Source: RUG721 sp040307385 (GTDB lineage Bacteria; Actinomycetota; Coriobacteriia; Coriobacteriales; Atopobiaceae). Taken from it: a DNA stretch of 38,385 nucleotides. The stretch lies in contig JAWRJQ010000096.1 of assembly GCA_040307385.1 (NCBI GenBank), positions 1-38,385 of the forward strand, written 5' to 3'. Positions 8,842 through 16,202 of the stretch are shown here, in pieces. Positions within the stretch are counted from its first letter, which is position 1. Each line of letters begins with the position of its first letter. The notes under the pieces are model-generated. The model was not told the DNA's origin, did no database searches, and saw only the letters and a list, made by a program, of their open reading frames with translations. Both the position numbers and the translations under genes were made by a program.

Positions 8842-9474
8842 CTAGGCGCCCTTTCTCTTGCCCAGCCGGGAGCGTATGTCGGCGTTGAGTTCGCGGAACA
8901 CGCCTTTGGGGCTCACCTCGTCGAGCAGTTCGGCCATCTTGAGCGCCTGCTCGTCGGTGAGGTTGGCGTTGCCGGTGACGGTACGGAATTTGGCGCCCAC
9001 GACATACGTGCGGATGGCCTCCTCCGTCTCCCCCGCCCCGATCATCCTGCGCACCACGGAACTCCGGTGGACGAGCTGGATGAGATCCTTGTTGAGCAGG
9101 GCATAGGAGAACTTACCGGTTTTATCGGTGTACGCCTCCACCAGCTTCTCATACTCGCCGGAGTCGATAACCACCTCTACCTCGGGAATATCATCTTTGG
9201 GCAACTCGATGAGCACCGGTCTGGGCTTGCCCTGCTTATGGTACGGCATACCTGAGGTGAGCTCCATGGCCTCCTTGAACGCCTCGAGAGGATACAGATC
9301 CGCCGGCGTATTGGCGGAGATGATGGGCTCGCCCGACGTCTTGCTGATCGACGCGATGCCCGGCTGCGTTGCGTCGCTGCGCACGATGACGATTCCCGAT
9401 CCCCCTGCGGGGAACTTCTGGCGATAGGCCACTGCGGGCAGATTGCTCAAGGTCACGCTGTTGGTTCGGATCAT
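8842..9474 (-). CDS. Unrecognised protein
   Basis: A 210-residue soluble-looking protein that I do not recognise. It has no signal peptide or membrane segment. A mixed alpha/beta N-terminal half contains IVIVRSDATQPGIASISKTSGEP. A charged, probably helical C-terminal half ends in a basic tail (RSRLGKRKGA). An AGAGAGGA ribosome site sits about 9 bases before the ATG, and the codon use matches its core-gene neighbours, so it is a real gene. It stands alone, convergent with the SDR gene and next to the accessory patch that begins at 9552. Confidence 0.7.
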   Translation of the reverse strand: MIRTNSVTLSNLPAVAYRQKFPAGGSGIVIVRSDATQPGIASISKTSGEPIISANTPADLYPLEAFKEAMELTSGMPYHKQGKPRPVLIELPKDDIPEVEVVIDSGEYEKLVEAYTDKTGKFSYALLNKDLIQLVHRSSVVRRMIGAGETEEAIRTYVVGAKFRTVTGNANLTDEQALKMAELLDEVSPKGVFRELNADIRSRLGKRKGA

Positions 9475-9551
9475 GATGGATGGTCCTCTCTGTCTGCATG
9501 GTATCTACGACCACCCTTATTCTAACGTGACACACCGCTTGGCGTGCCCTT

Positions 9552-9580
9552 CCCCGCTTTGATTTACGCACGCAGGGCGC
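9552..9580 (+). repeat. Left copy of 29-nt direct repeat bounding the accessory patch
   Basis: The 29 bases match 11884-11912 at 27 positions, including an unbroken 21-base identity (9560-9580 against 11892-11912). The two copies face the same way, about 2.3 kb apart, and enclose the ORF6N relic, the toxin-antitoxin pair and the AbiEii-like gene. Confidence 0.8.
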
Positions 9581-9627
9581 TGGGCGCGAATAACCGAGAT
9601 CGTCGAAATAGGCACCGACAGATTCTG

Positions 9628-9876
9628 CTTCAGACTCACGCGCTGAGGAGCAAGATGGCTGCCGCCGTATGCGTCAGAACCATGGATGCGTTCGTCGAAA
9701 TGCGGCACTTCATCGCCAGCAGCGCCGTCATGTTCGACCAGATCCGCGCTGTGGAGCTACGGCAGCTGGAGTATCAGAAGACAACCGATGAGCGCTTCGA
9801 GCGCGTCTTCGACTACACGGAAGCTCATGAGGCCACGAAGCAGAGGAACGTGGCGACTTTACATAGGAAATCGTAA
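9628..9876 (+). pseudogene. Fragment of an ORF6N-domain (phage/plasmid type) protein
   Basis: The translated segment LRSKMAAAVCVRTMDAFVEMRHFIAS, continuing through a helical ELRQLEYQKTTDERFERVFDY stretch, matches the end of the ORF6N DNA-binding domain and the coiled-coil linker of its usual partner region. The N-terminal two thirds of ORF6N are missing. After EAHEATKQ the frame goes to VATLHRKS and stops, as if an internal piece of the C-terminal domain were deleted. The homology judgement is from memory of the family. The pieces are in frame, so a short peptide could be made (ATG at 9655 after GAGGAG), but no intact ORF6N domain remains. Probably a mobile-element relic. Confidence 0.6.
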
Positions 9877-9922
9877 AAGCAGGCTGTTTTTCAGACCGTC
9901 ATTTCGCTCTCCTACTTTGTTG

Positions 9923-10228
9923 TTAGAAATTGCTCGGTGTATACCTAACTGTTATGATATGGACTTCCTTCTTTTCTTTCAAAACACGGTAAATGATGGT
10001 GTAGTTCTTATGGAACAGCTGCCTGTATCCTTGATTTGCATAAGCTCCTATACGCCGAATCGCTCCACGCTCCGGCAAGGTTTCTAAACTGAAAATAGCA
10101 TTTTCAAGTTCATCAACCATTTTAGAAGCTGTAGCAGGCTCCAACAGAGTACCTGCGATATAGGCGTAGATTCCGTCTAAGTCCCGGTAAGCACGAGGAT
10201 AGAGTTTTACAAGGTATCTATCAAAAAT
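9923..10228 (-). CDS. ParE/RelE-family toxin with a non-ATG start
   Basis: A 101-residue ParE-like toxin, with the family's YLVKLYPRAYRDLDGIYAYI helix, a central GYRQLFHKNYTIIYRV strand pair and the terminal VHIITVRYTP. ParE-type proteins poison gyrase; RelE-type proteins cut mRNA. Which applies here is unknown. The homologous N-terminus extends to about 10219, upstream of the first standard start (TTG at 10144). The only plausible initiator in that stretch is ATT at 10226-10228, about 5 bases after GAGGAG. It overlaps the antitoxin stop by 8 bases, so translation is probably coupled. The DNA is much richer in A+T than its surroundings, which suggests transfer from a low-GC firmicute. Confidence 0.85.
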   Translation of the reverse strand: MFDRYLVKLYPRAYRDLDGIYAYIAGTLLEPATASKMVDELENAIFSLETLPERGAIRRIGAYANQGYRQLFHKNYTIIYRVLKEKKEVHIITVRYTPSNF

Positions 10229-10481
10229 GCTTTCTCCTCAAAGACGAAAGGGCATCCCGTGCCTCCAAAAGTTCACCGCCTGCAGCAAGCTCCCTTTCGG
10301 CTTCATTTATTGCAGCATCTATCTGTGATGATTCAAGCATTTCTTCGTATGCTTCAATGCTCATTACAACCAGATCCCCATAACCGTTTTTTGTGATAAA
10401 AAGGGGCTCATTCTTTGCATGGCAAAGCTCTGATATTTCTGTGGTATTCCTTAAATCCGTAATCGGTCTGATTTGTGGCAT
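10221..10481 (-). CDS. Phd/YefM-family antitoxin
   Basis: An 86-residue antitoxin. The N-terminal fold IRPITDLRNTTEISELCHAKNEPLFITKNGYGDLVVMSIEAYEEM is the standard Phd/YefM DNA-binding module. A charged C-terminal tail binds the toxin. An AGGAAAGGAG ribosome site is 6-8 bases upstream of the ATG. It is the first gene of the pair and sits right behind a perfect palindrome, as expected for autorepression by the antitoxin-toxin complex. AT-rich codon use is shared with the toxin and differs from flanking genes. Confidence 0.93.
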   Translation of the reverse strand: MPQIRPITDLRNTTEISELCHAKNEPLFITKNGYGDLVVMSIEAYEEMLESSQIDAAINEAERELAAGGELLEARDALSSLRRKHF

Positions 10482-10498
10482 GGTTACTGTCTCCTTTC

Positions 10499-10531
10499 CT
10501 TGTACATAATTATAGCAGAATTATGTACAAG
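10499..10531 (-). promoter_or_regulatory. Operator/promoter of the toxin-antitoxin operon
   Basis: CTTGTACATAATT (10499-10511) and AATTATGTACAAG (10519-10531) are perfect 13-base inverted arms with a 7-base spacer. On the minus strand the spacer region contains TATAAT, a consensus -10 box, inside the palindrome. The site is about 18 bases before the antitoxin ATG, so binding would shut off the operon. Confidence 0.85.
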
Positions 10532-10709
10532 AATAAGGCTTGTGCTTTTTTATGCACCCCATCTCACCAATCTATTCTGAAGTCTCTTTCTACTTTCATA
10601 AAGGGCTAGGACACTTCCCAACAGGCAAAAATCTCTATCGCCAAAGCTGCGTAAAATAGCGTTTTTTTACGGAAAGGACACTCCTTTCCCCTGCTTTCTA
10701 TGCATCAGC
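10532..10709. other. AT-rich spacer and junction
   Basis: No gene is seen. The sequence keeps the low GC of the toxin-antitoxin pair until about 10690, then changes abruptly to the GC-rich coding sequence of the truncated regulator. An 8-base hairpin GGAAAGGA-CAC-TCCTTTCC (10671-10689) stands right at this junction, beside a run of seven T (10662-10668). Confidence 0.5.
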
Positions 10710-11162
10710 GCGGATCCGGACAAGAAGGCGATGTGGGAAGCGTTCCGCCCTGTCCTGCGTAGCCCGATCATCAAAATATACACGCTCAAAGAAAGGCCGA
10801 GCATCCCCCTGCCTCTCTCCGGAATGACGGCGCTCGCGCATTATTCGATGCTGGATGACGGCGCGTATCCTGTGTATGCAGCCATCAAAATGGAGCTGTC
10901 GGAACTGAATACTTCCGCAGGAAACCGAACACCGGCCGGAGAAGCCCCCGGCTGCATCGTCCACGAGCTGGGATACCGCATCGCTTTCCAAAACGAGGCG
11001 GCGGTCGACCCGATCACCGTAGCGCTCACCCTGACAGGGGAGGAGCTCGCCGACCCGCGGATCGGCATCGCCGTCGATGAGATGCTGGAGGAGCATGTAT
11101 GGTCAAGGGATTCGATCGATTCCGGGAGTACTTCGGCGGCTTTTCAGATCACTACGTCCTGA
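10710..11162 (+). pseudogene. 5'-truncated regulator partner of the AbiEii-like gene
   Basis: About 150 residues beginning abruptly with ADPDKKAMWEAF after AT-rich DNA. The protein has SLPLSGMTALAHYSML-style sequence and ends near ADPRIGIAVDEMLEE, as in the C-terminal half of the helix-turn-helix/AbiEi-like proteins encoded before AbiEii-type transferases. The N-terminal DNA-binding half is absent and no start codon with a ribosome site is visible before ATG 10731. It overlaps the next gene by 64 bases; the conserved part ends close to that gene's start. The family assignment is from memory and moderate; the truncation is clear from the composition break. Confidence 0.55.
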
Positions 11163-11842
11163 TCGGAGGCGCTGCATGCGCTATCGCCTTTAGGCTCAAC
11201 AACGCAGGCTTTCGGGCGACCAGAGACCTTGATGTCGTTCTTATCGTAGAGGCTCTGACCGCAGAATTCGGGCAGCGCTTCCGGGCATTTATCCGGGATG
11301 GTGGATACAGGAACCGGGCTAAGGCATCTGGTTCGCCGCAGTTCTACCGCTTCGACAAGCCAACGGAGGAAGGGTTCCCGCTGATGATCGAGCTTTTTGC
11401 GAGGACCGAGTACGTGCTGGAAGGGGGCGCGGCGCTTACTCCGATTTATATCGATGGCAACGTATCGAGTCTTTCTTCGATCTTGTTGAACGATGCGTAT
11501 TATCAGGCTCTCTTGCAGGGAAGAGATGTGATCGACGGCTTTTCAGTTTTGCGGCATAGCTGGCTGATCCCCTTTAAGGCAAAGGCGCGGCTGGATTTGC
11601 ACGAACGAAGCCGGCGCGGCGAACACGTGGATTCCAGAGATGTAAAGAAGCATGCGAACGATATCATCCGAATCGCATCAGAACTGGTGCTGGAGCGCTG
11701 CGAACTTCCGGAAGAGGTTCGTAACGATATGAAAAGTTTCATCGATGCCGTTAACATAACGGATCGGGAAATAGAGGGCTTGAGGATTCGTGGGGTAACA
11801 GCGGATGAGATTCTGAAGCTTCTCGCAGATACCTACCTGTAA
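11099..11842 (+). CDS. AbiEii-like nucleotidyltransferase
   Basis: A 247-residue protein with the nucleotidyltransferase signature LIGGAACAIAF followed by RATRDLDVVL (the paired metal-binding Asp residues). This matches the AbiEii/AbiGii group, whose members act as toxins in abortive-infection systems by modifying tRNA. A basic, helical C-terminal half (PFKAKARLDLHERSRRG) follows. GGAGGAG at 11087-11093 fixes the ATG at 11099. Its upstream partner has lost its N-terminal half. The enzyme may therefore lack its usual repressor or antitoxin, or antagonism may not need the missing part. Some relatives are orphan proteins of unknown role. Confidence 0.75.
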   Translation: MVKGFDRFREYFGGFSDHYVLIGGAACAIAFRLNNAGFRATRDLDVVLIVEALTAEFGQRFRAFIRDGGYRNRAKASGSPQFYRFDKPTEEGFPLMIELFARTEYVLEGGAALTPIYIDGNVSSLSSILLNDAYYQALLQGRDVIDGFSVLRHSWLIPFKAKARLDLHERSRRGEHVDSRDVKKHANDIIRIASELVLERCELPEEVRNDMKSFIDAVNITDREIEGLRIRGVTADEILKLLADTYL

Positions 11843-11883
11843 ATCTGCACGAGCACACAATAAGAAGCTGCCATAGCAGCCTC

Positions 11884-11912
11884 CCCCGCCGTGATTTACG
11901 CACGCAGGGCGC
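11884..11912 (+). repeat. Right copy of the 29-nt direct repeat
   Basis: It matches 9552-9580 at 27 of 29 positions in the same orientation. It lies between the AbiEii-like gene and a perfect hairpin (11914-11939). Confidence 0.8.
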
Positions 11913-11913
11913 A

Positions 11914-11939
11914 CGAGCGCCCTCCGAAGAGGGCGCTCG
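11914..11939. terminator. Perfect hairpin between convergent genes
   Basis: CGAGCGCCCTC (11914-11924) pairs with GAGGGCGCTCG (11929-11939) around a CGAA tetraloop. It separates the plus-strand AbiEii-like gene from the minus-strand glycosidase gene. There is no T run on either side, so it may be a factor-assisted terminator or part of the neighbouring repeat rather than a classical terminator. Confidence 0.5.
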
Positions 11940-11973
11940 ACAAGATAATGCTATATGGCTACGGGTAAAACCC

Positions 11974-14823
11974 TCACGCAGCTTTGCTCTTCTTCAGAGC
12001 CAAGGCGATACCGCCGATGACAACGGCTGCAATCGCCGCATCCGCGACAAAGAACGCAGCCTTCCAGCCCTCGATGCCGCCTTGATGTGCCTGGTCGTAT
12101 GCCCAGCTGTTGGCCGTGGTGTAGAGGATATTGTGCATGGCAGTACGCATGTACTGCACGTTGGACGCCGCCGTCTTGTCGGTCACCTGGTTGGGACCGC
12201 CCTCGAAGGTGGAGAGCATGGCATCGACGCCGTTGGCCAGCGCCATGTCGGCGTTCATGAATCCATGGCCGTTGTTGCGGAAGAAGTCGGACACGATGAA
12301 GCCTCGGAAGCCCCACTCGTCGCGCAGGATGGCGTTGTTGAGCGCGGAGATCTCGCCCACCCACTTGTTGCCTAGGAAGGCCCACGACTCCATGACGGCA
12401 TCGGCACCGCCCTCCTTGACGGCGATCTCGAAGGGCCTGAGATAGATTTCGCGCATGGATTGCTCGGTTGCCCAGGCGCAGACCATCTTGCCGTTGGAGT
12501 CGTACATCGCGAAGTGCTTGATGGTGGAGTAGACCCCCTGCGCATGCGCGCCGCGCACCGCATCGGCGGCCATCCAACCCGCCAGCACGCCGTCTTCGGA
12601 GAAGTACTCGTAGTTACGGGCGGTAAAGGCAGAGCGGTGGGTGTTGAGTCCAGGGGCATACCAGCCGGTGGAGTTCATCTCCCTGCTCATCTTGCCCATC
12701 ATCTCACCCCAGCTATAGGCCAGTTCATGGTTCCACGTGCAGGCGATGACGACCTCGATCGGATAGCCGATGGAGCCGGCTCCCGTGAAGTTGTTGTTGA
12801 TGGCAGCCGGGCCGTCTGAATCGACATTCTGAACCTTGCCGATGGACTCGATGGCAGGCGTTTGGTAGCCGGAAAGCGCAATGGTGGAAGCCATCTCATC
12901 AACGGTGAGCTGGTCGAGCAGGGCATCCCACAGGGGATCGTCGTAGTCCAGACCGCGTACATCGTAGATGGTCAGCGTGCCGGACGCGCCTGTCGTAGGC
13001 ATTTCGGCGGCAGGATCGACGTAGGCCAAGGGATCGTAGGTGTCGTTGAGGTGGTAGCCCTCGACGTACGCTTCAGGCATGTTGAGGTTGGCCGGAGCGG
13101 CCGTGGCCTCGCCATAGTTGGCGAATCCGTTGGAGCGCGAGAGGAACACCACGTCGCCTTGAGCGTCCTGAAGCCGGTTGACGGCGGCGATTTCATCGGA
13201 GTCGCGCGGATTGGCCTCATCGTAGACGACGGTATCCGCAACGGTATAGGTTGCGCTGTCGAGCACAGTATGGGAATCGGATTTGACGGTGATCTCGTAG
13301 TCGCCGGCCTCGAGCACGTAGCAACCGTGGCCGCTCTCATCGTAGGAGGCCATCTCCTCGATGGCGAAGCCGATGGTGATAGTCTGACTTTCACCGGGTT
13401 CCAGCAATTTGGTCTTCTCATATCTGATGAGGTTGGCGGACGCCTTCTCGATGCCGCCATCGATGTAGGGCGGTTCAATGTAAACCTCGACAACGTCTTT
13501 GCCTGCCACGGCACCGGTGTTGGTGACGGTCACCTCGAAGCTGATCAGCCCATCGCTTGCAACGATCTCCCCCATGTCCTGCACAAAGGAGGTATAGCTG
13601 AGGCCGTATCCAAACGGGTATTGCACCACTGACTCGTAATCGATAATGCCCTCAGCGTGTGCAGTCTCATAGAACTTGTAGCCCACGTAGATGTTCTCGA
13701 CGTAGTTGATGAAAGCGGGGGCGTAGTTGGTAGGCACGCCGGCATTCATGCCCTCGACGGTCATGTCGACCATGTTGGCATAGTCGGTCTTCTCGGCATT
13801 GTTGTAGTACGGGGTCGCATCTATGTCATACACGAAGGTATCGTTCGTCTTGCCCGAGGGATTCACGGTTCCTGCGAGGATCTCGCCGAGGGCGCTAAAG
13901 CCCACGTTGCCCGGGCCGGGTGCCCATACGACAGCCTTGATCTGCGGATACTCCTCGCAAAAGCCCAGTTCGAAGGCGTATGCGCCATTATAGATAACCA
14001 CAACGTCGTCAAAGTTCGCACATACGAGATCGACCATGTCGGCCTCAGACTTGGAAAGCGAGAGATAGTGCTGCCCTGTCTCGAAATCAGCATAGGCATC
14101 GGAGTTATCCTGATAGACTGCCTGGCTCATGTCCTGCGGGATGTCCGCATGGCCCTCTCCCGCGAAGCGGCTGATCACGATGACGGCGGTAGTGGAGTAG
14201 TCGCGTGCGCGGGCGATGAGCGCATCGTCGTAGGTGCTTGCAGGCGGTTCGGGAAGATCCCAGTTCTGGGCTGTAATCGAGACGGCTGCACGGCTCTCGG
14301 CGTAACCGAGATAGAAGTCAACGAGTTCCTGATTGGCCTCGAAACCGGCGTTCTCGAGGCCGTCGATAAGGGTCACGATGGGATAGAGATCGTTGATGCC
14401 GCCGGAACCTACACCTCCGTACACCGGATTGGTGGATGCCCAGCCGAAGATGTTGAGCTTGGCACCCAGGGCGAGCGGAAGCGTTGCATCCTCGTTCTCG
14501 AGCAGGACGAAACCCTCGCGTGCGATATCGAGGGCTACCGCGGAGGCTTCGTCGGTGGTCTCCTGGGTCACCTGGCCGCCGCCGGAGACGAGGCTGATGA
14601 GCGTGGACATCGGCCCGAAGCAGACAAGGTTCACCGTAACGGCGATGCCGGCGAGCGCCGTGAACCACGTCACCTTGCGTGTGAGGGATCTTCTCCTCCT
14701 TTCCTGCCGCTTTGCCGCAATGCTGACGCCGATCGCTGCAAGGAGTATGAGTGCGATGACGATCAAGTACGGTGCGATTCCCTGCAGGACGCCGATGAGG
14801 TCTTCCAGCTCGAATGAGATCAT
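11974..14823 (-). CDS. Membrane-anchored GH3 glycosidase with inverted domain order
   Basis: A 949-residue glycoside hydrolase family 3 protein, probably a beta-glucosidase-type enzyme. Two N-terminal membrane helices (about 15-37 and 51-80) are followed by the alpha/beta sandwich domain that is usually C-terminal. It contains GEG with Glu223, the likely acid/base region, and GPGNVG...NPSGK. A fibronectin-like domain follows, then the barrel domain with DSDGPAAIN, IKHF and GFIVSDF, where Asp846 is the expected nucleophile. A third hydrophobic helix and KKSKAA end the protein. Barrel-last order is known in Ruminococcus albus and Butyrivibrio enzymes. The ATG at 14823 is chosen because GGGAAGGGGCGGG precedes it. 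It is divergent from a TetR regulator. Confidence 0.9.
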   Translation of the reverse strand: MISFELEDLIGVLQGIAPYLIVIALILLAAIGVSIAAKRQERRRRSLTRKVTWFTALAGIAVTVNLVCFGPMSTLISLVSGGGQVTQETTDEASAVALDIAREGFVLLENEDATLPLALGAKLNIFGWASTNPVYGGVGSGGINDLYPIVTLIDGLENAGFEANQELVDFYLGYAESRAAVSITAQNWDLPEPPASTYDDALIARARDYSTTAVIVISRFAGEGHADIPQDMSQAVYQDNSDAYADFETGQHYLSLSKSEADMVDLVCANFDDVVVIYNGAYAFELGFCEEYPQIKAVVWAPGPGNVGFSALGEILAGTVNPSGKTNDTFVYDIDATPYYNNAEKTDYANMVDMTVEGMNAGVPTNYAPAFINYVENIYVGYKFYETAHAEGIIDYESVVQYPFGYGLSYTSFVQDMGEIVASDGLISFEVTVTNTGAVAGKDVVEVYIEPPYIDGGIEKASANLIRYEKTKLLEPGESQTITIGFAIEEMASYDESGHGCYVLEAGDYEITVKSDSHTVLDSATYTVADTVVYDEANPRDSDEIAAVNRLQDAQGDVVFLSRSNGFANYGEATAAPANLNMPEAYVEGYHLNDTYDPLAYVDPAAEMPTTGASGTLTIYDVRGLDYDDPLWDALLDQLTVDEMASTIALSGYQTPAIESIGKVQNVDSDGPAAINNNFTGAGSIGYPIEVVIACTWNHELAYSWGEMMGKMSREMNSTGWYAPGLNTHRSAFTARNYEYFSEDGVLAGWMAADAVRGAHAQGVYSTIKHFAMYDSNGKMVCAWATEQSMREIYLRPFEIAVKEGGADAVMESWAFLGNKWVGEISALNNAILRDEWGFRGFIVSDFFRNNGHGFMNADMALANGVDAMLSTFEGGPNQVTDKTAASNVQYMRTAMHNILYTTANSWAYDQAHQGGIEGWKAAFFVADAAIAAVVIGGIALALKKSKAA

Positions 14824-14883
14824 GTCCCGCCCCTTCCCCGATTCGGTGCATAAGGCCGTGCGGTGCATCGTGCAGAATTCATT

Positions 14884-14939
14884 TTGTTAGATAATGAACA
14901 CCTGTTTATGATTAGACTATGTGCTGATATAAGAGGCAA
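14884..14939. promoter_or_regulatory. Interlocked divergent promoters of the GH3 and tetR genes
   Basis: Plus strand: TTGTTA (14884-14889), 17 bases, TATGAT (14907-14912), for tetR. Minus strand: TTGCCT (14939-14934), 17 bases, TCTAAT (14916-14911), for the glycosidase. The two -10 boxes overlap, so both polymerases cannot bind at once. An inverted repeat TTCATT (14878-14883) / AATGAA (14893-14898) covers the tetR -35 and is a candidate TetR operator just downstream of the glycosidase transcription start. Confidence 0.6.
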
Positions 14940-15008
14940 TGAACGGATTCTCGAGCGTGTTGATAAACGTACGGAATCCAAAGACTGACGAGAAGGCGGT
15001 GCGTAACC

Positions 15009-15542
15009 ATGGTTGATCAGGCAAAGCGCGAAGACAGGCGCACGCGCTATACGAAACAGGTCATCCATGAAGCGTTCTTCGCGCTGCTGGGAGAGGGCGG
15101 CTTCGACAAGATCACCGTGACGGGCCTGTGCCGCCGGGCCGATATCAACCGAGGCACCTTCTACCTGCACTATGTCGATAAGTTCGCCCTGCTCGACGAG
15201 GTCATCGACGAGATGCTCGACGAGGAGCTGCCCGAAGAGGAGCGGGCTCTCACGATGTGCCAGCGCGTTCCCGTGCGCGACGACTACCGCCTGCTCTATA
15301 CAACCCCCGAGACGCTCCCCCACGTATCGAGCCGCATCATCGAACGCGCTGGAGCGGCGATGATTCCCGAGATCATGGAGCGGTCGGGGGCAGACGAGGT
15401 AACCGCACGCCTGCTCTTCATCTATGCCGTCTCGGGAAACCTCGCGGTCAACAGCGCGCTGGGGTGGAAGCGCAGCACGCGCTTCAACGAGATGCAGGCC
15501 ATGATCCGCAGGTTCTACGAGAACGGCCTCTCCAGCCTGTGA
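15009..15542 (+). CDS. TetR/AcrR-family transcriptional regulator
   Basis: A 177-residue repressor. The N-terminal helix-turn-helix is clear at about 20-55 (FFALLGEGGFDKITVTGLCRRADINRGTFYLHY with the typical G-T-F-Y-x-H-Y end). The helical C-terminal ligand domain is not diagnostic for a ligand. It is divergent from the GH3 gene with overlapping promoters, so it most likely controls the glycosidase and itself, possibly in response to a plant glycoside or aglycone. That role is inference from position. Confidence 0.88.
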   Translation: MVDQAKREDRRTRYTKQVIHEAFFALLGEGGFDKITVTGLCRRADINRGTFYLHYVDKFALLDEVIDEMLDEELPEEERALTMCQRVPVRDDYRLLYTTPETLPHVSSRIIERAGAAMIPEIMERSGADEVTARLLFIYAVSGNLAVNSALGWKRSTRFNEMQAMIRRFYENGLSSL

Positions 15543-15591
15543 CGGCGCGCCTCGCACACCTCGCAGCTCCCCTTACAGACGAATGCACAAT

Positions 15592-15632
15592 TTGTACATA
15601 AAGTGAGAATCCACTATATTTAGTGATAATCC
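15592..15632 (+). promoter_or_regulatory. Promoter of the ascorbate-family PTS operon with phased repeats
   Basis: TTGTAC (15592-15597), a 17-base spacer and TATATT (15615-15620) form a good sigma-70-type promoter. AGTGAGAATCC (15602-15612) and AGTGATAATCC (15622-15632) match at 10 of 11 bases and are spaced exactly 20 bases apart (two helical turns) around the -10. They look like binding sites for a dimer on one face of the DNA. The small inverted repeat CACTA/TAGTG spans the -10 as well. Confidence 0.6.
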
Positions 15633-15662
15633 GCAGCTCATGGACGAGTAAGGACGTGCATC

Positions 15663-16103
15663 ATGAAGGAAATGCTCAAGCTCGAGAATGTTCAGATTCT
15701 GCAGCGTGTGCACGGGTGGGAGCAGGCCGTCCAAGTTGCCGTTCAGCCGCTGGTGGACGGCGGCTATGCCGAGCCCCGCTATATCGATGGCATTATCGCC
15801 AATGCACACGAGCTCGGCCCCTACTTCGTCCTGTGCCCCGATCTAGCGCTGCTGCACGCCCGTCCGGAGCAAGGCGCGCTTAAGCAGCAGCTTGCTGTGA
15901 CCGTGCTTCGCGAGCCCGTGCGCTTTAAGGAGGAGGGCCCCGATGTACGCGTGCTGGTCACGCTCGTTGCAACCGATTCCGATTCCCACATCGATGTCAT
16001 GCGTCAGCTTGCCATGATGTTCGGCGATCCCGCCAACATCGCCAACGTGGCTGAGGCGGCAACCGAGCACGAGATCTACGACTTGTTCCTTTCGCAGGAA
16101 TAG
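15663..16103 (+). CDS. PTS IIA component, ascorbate/mannitol type
   Basis: A 146-residue cytoplasmic phosphocarrier. The block YIDGIIANAHELGPYFVL then LALLHARPEQG is the EIIA-2 (UlaC/SgaA) signature; His65 is the phosphorylated residue. It is the first gene of an A-C-B operon behind the promoter at 15592-15620. Phosphate passes from HPr to this protein, then to IIB. No ascorbate catabolic gene (UlaG, UlaD, UlaE or UlaF type) is in the window, so the sugar is not certain. Confidence 0.9.
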   Translation: MKEMLKLENVQILQRVHGWEQAVQVAVQPLVDGGYAEPRYIDGIIANAHELGPYFVLCPDLALLHARPEQGALKQQLAVTVLREPVRFKEEGPDVRVLVTLVATDSDSHIDVMRQLAMMFGDPANIANVAEAATEHEIYDLFLSQE

Positions 16104-16202
16104 GCCTGCATGACGCCCATCCCGTTCATCGTTTGACATAGCGGGCGTCAACTTTGATATGCACGGTCCGTATCGAGTAGCGAGCTGTTCAAAGGAGGAA
16201 CC

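Noticed and set aside
10662..10689. Rho-independent terminator at the GC junction
   Set aside because: The T run comes before the hairpin on the plus strand and becomes an A run after it on the minus strand, so neither orientation fits.
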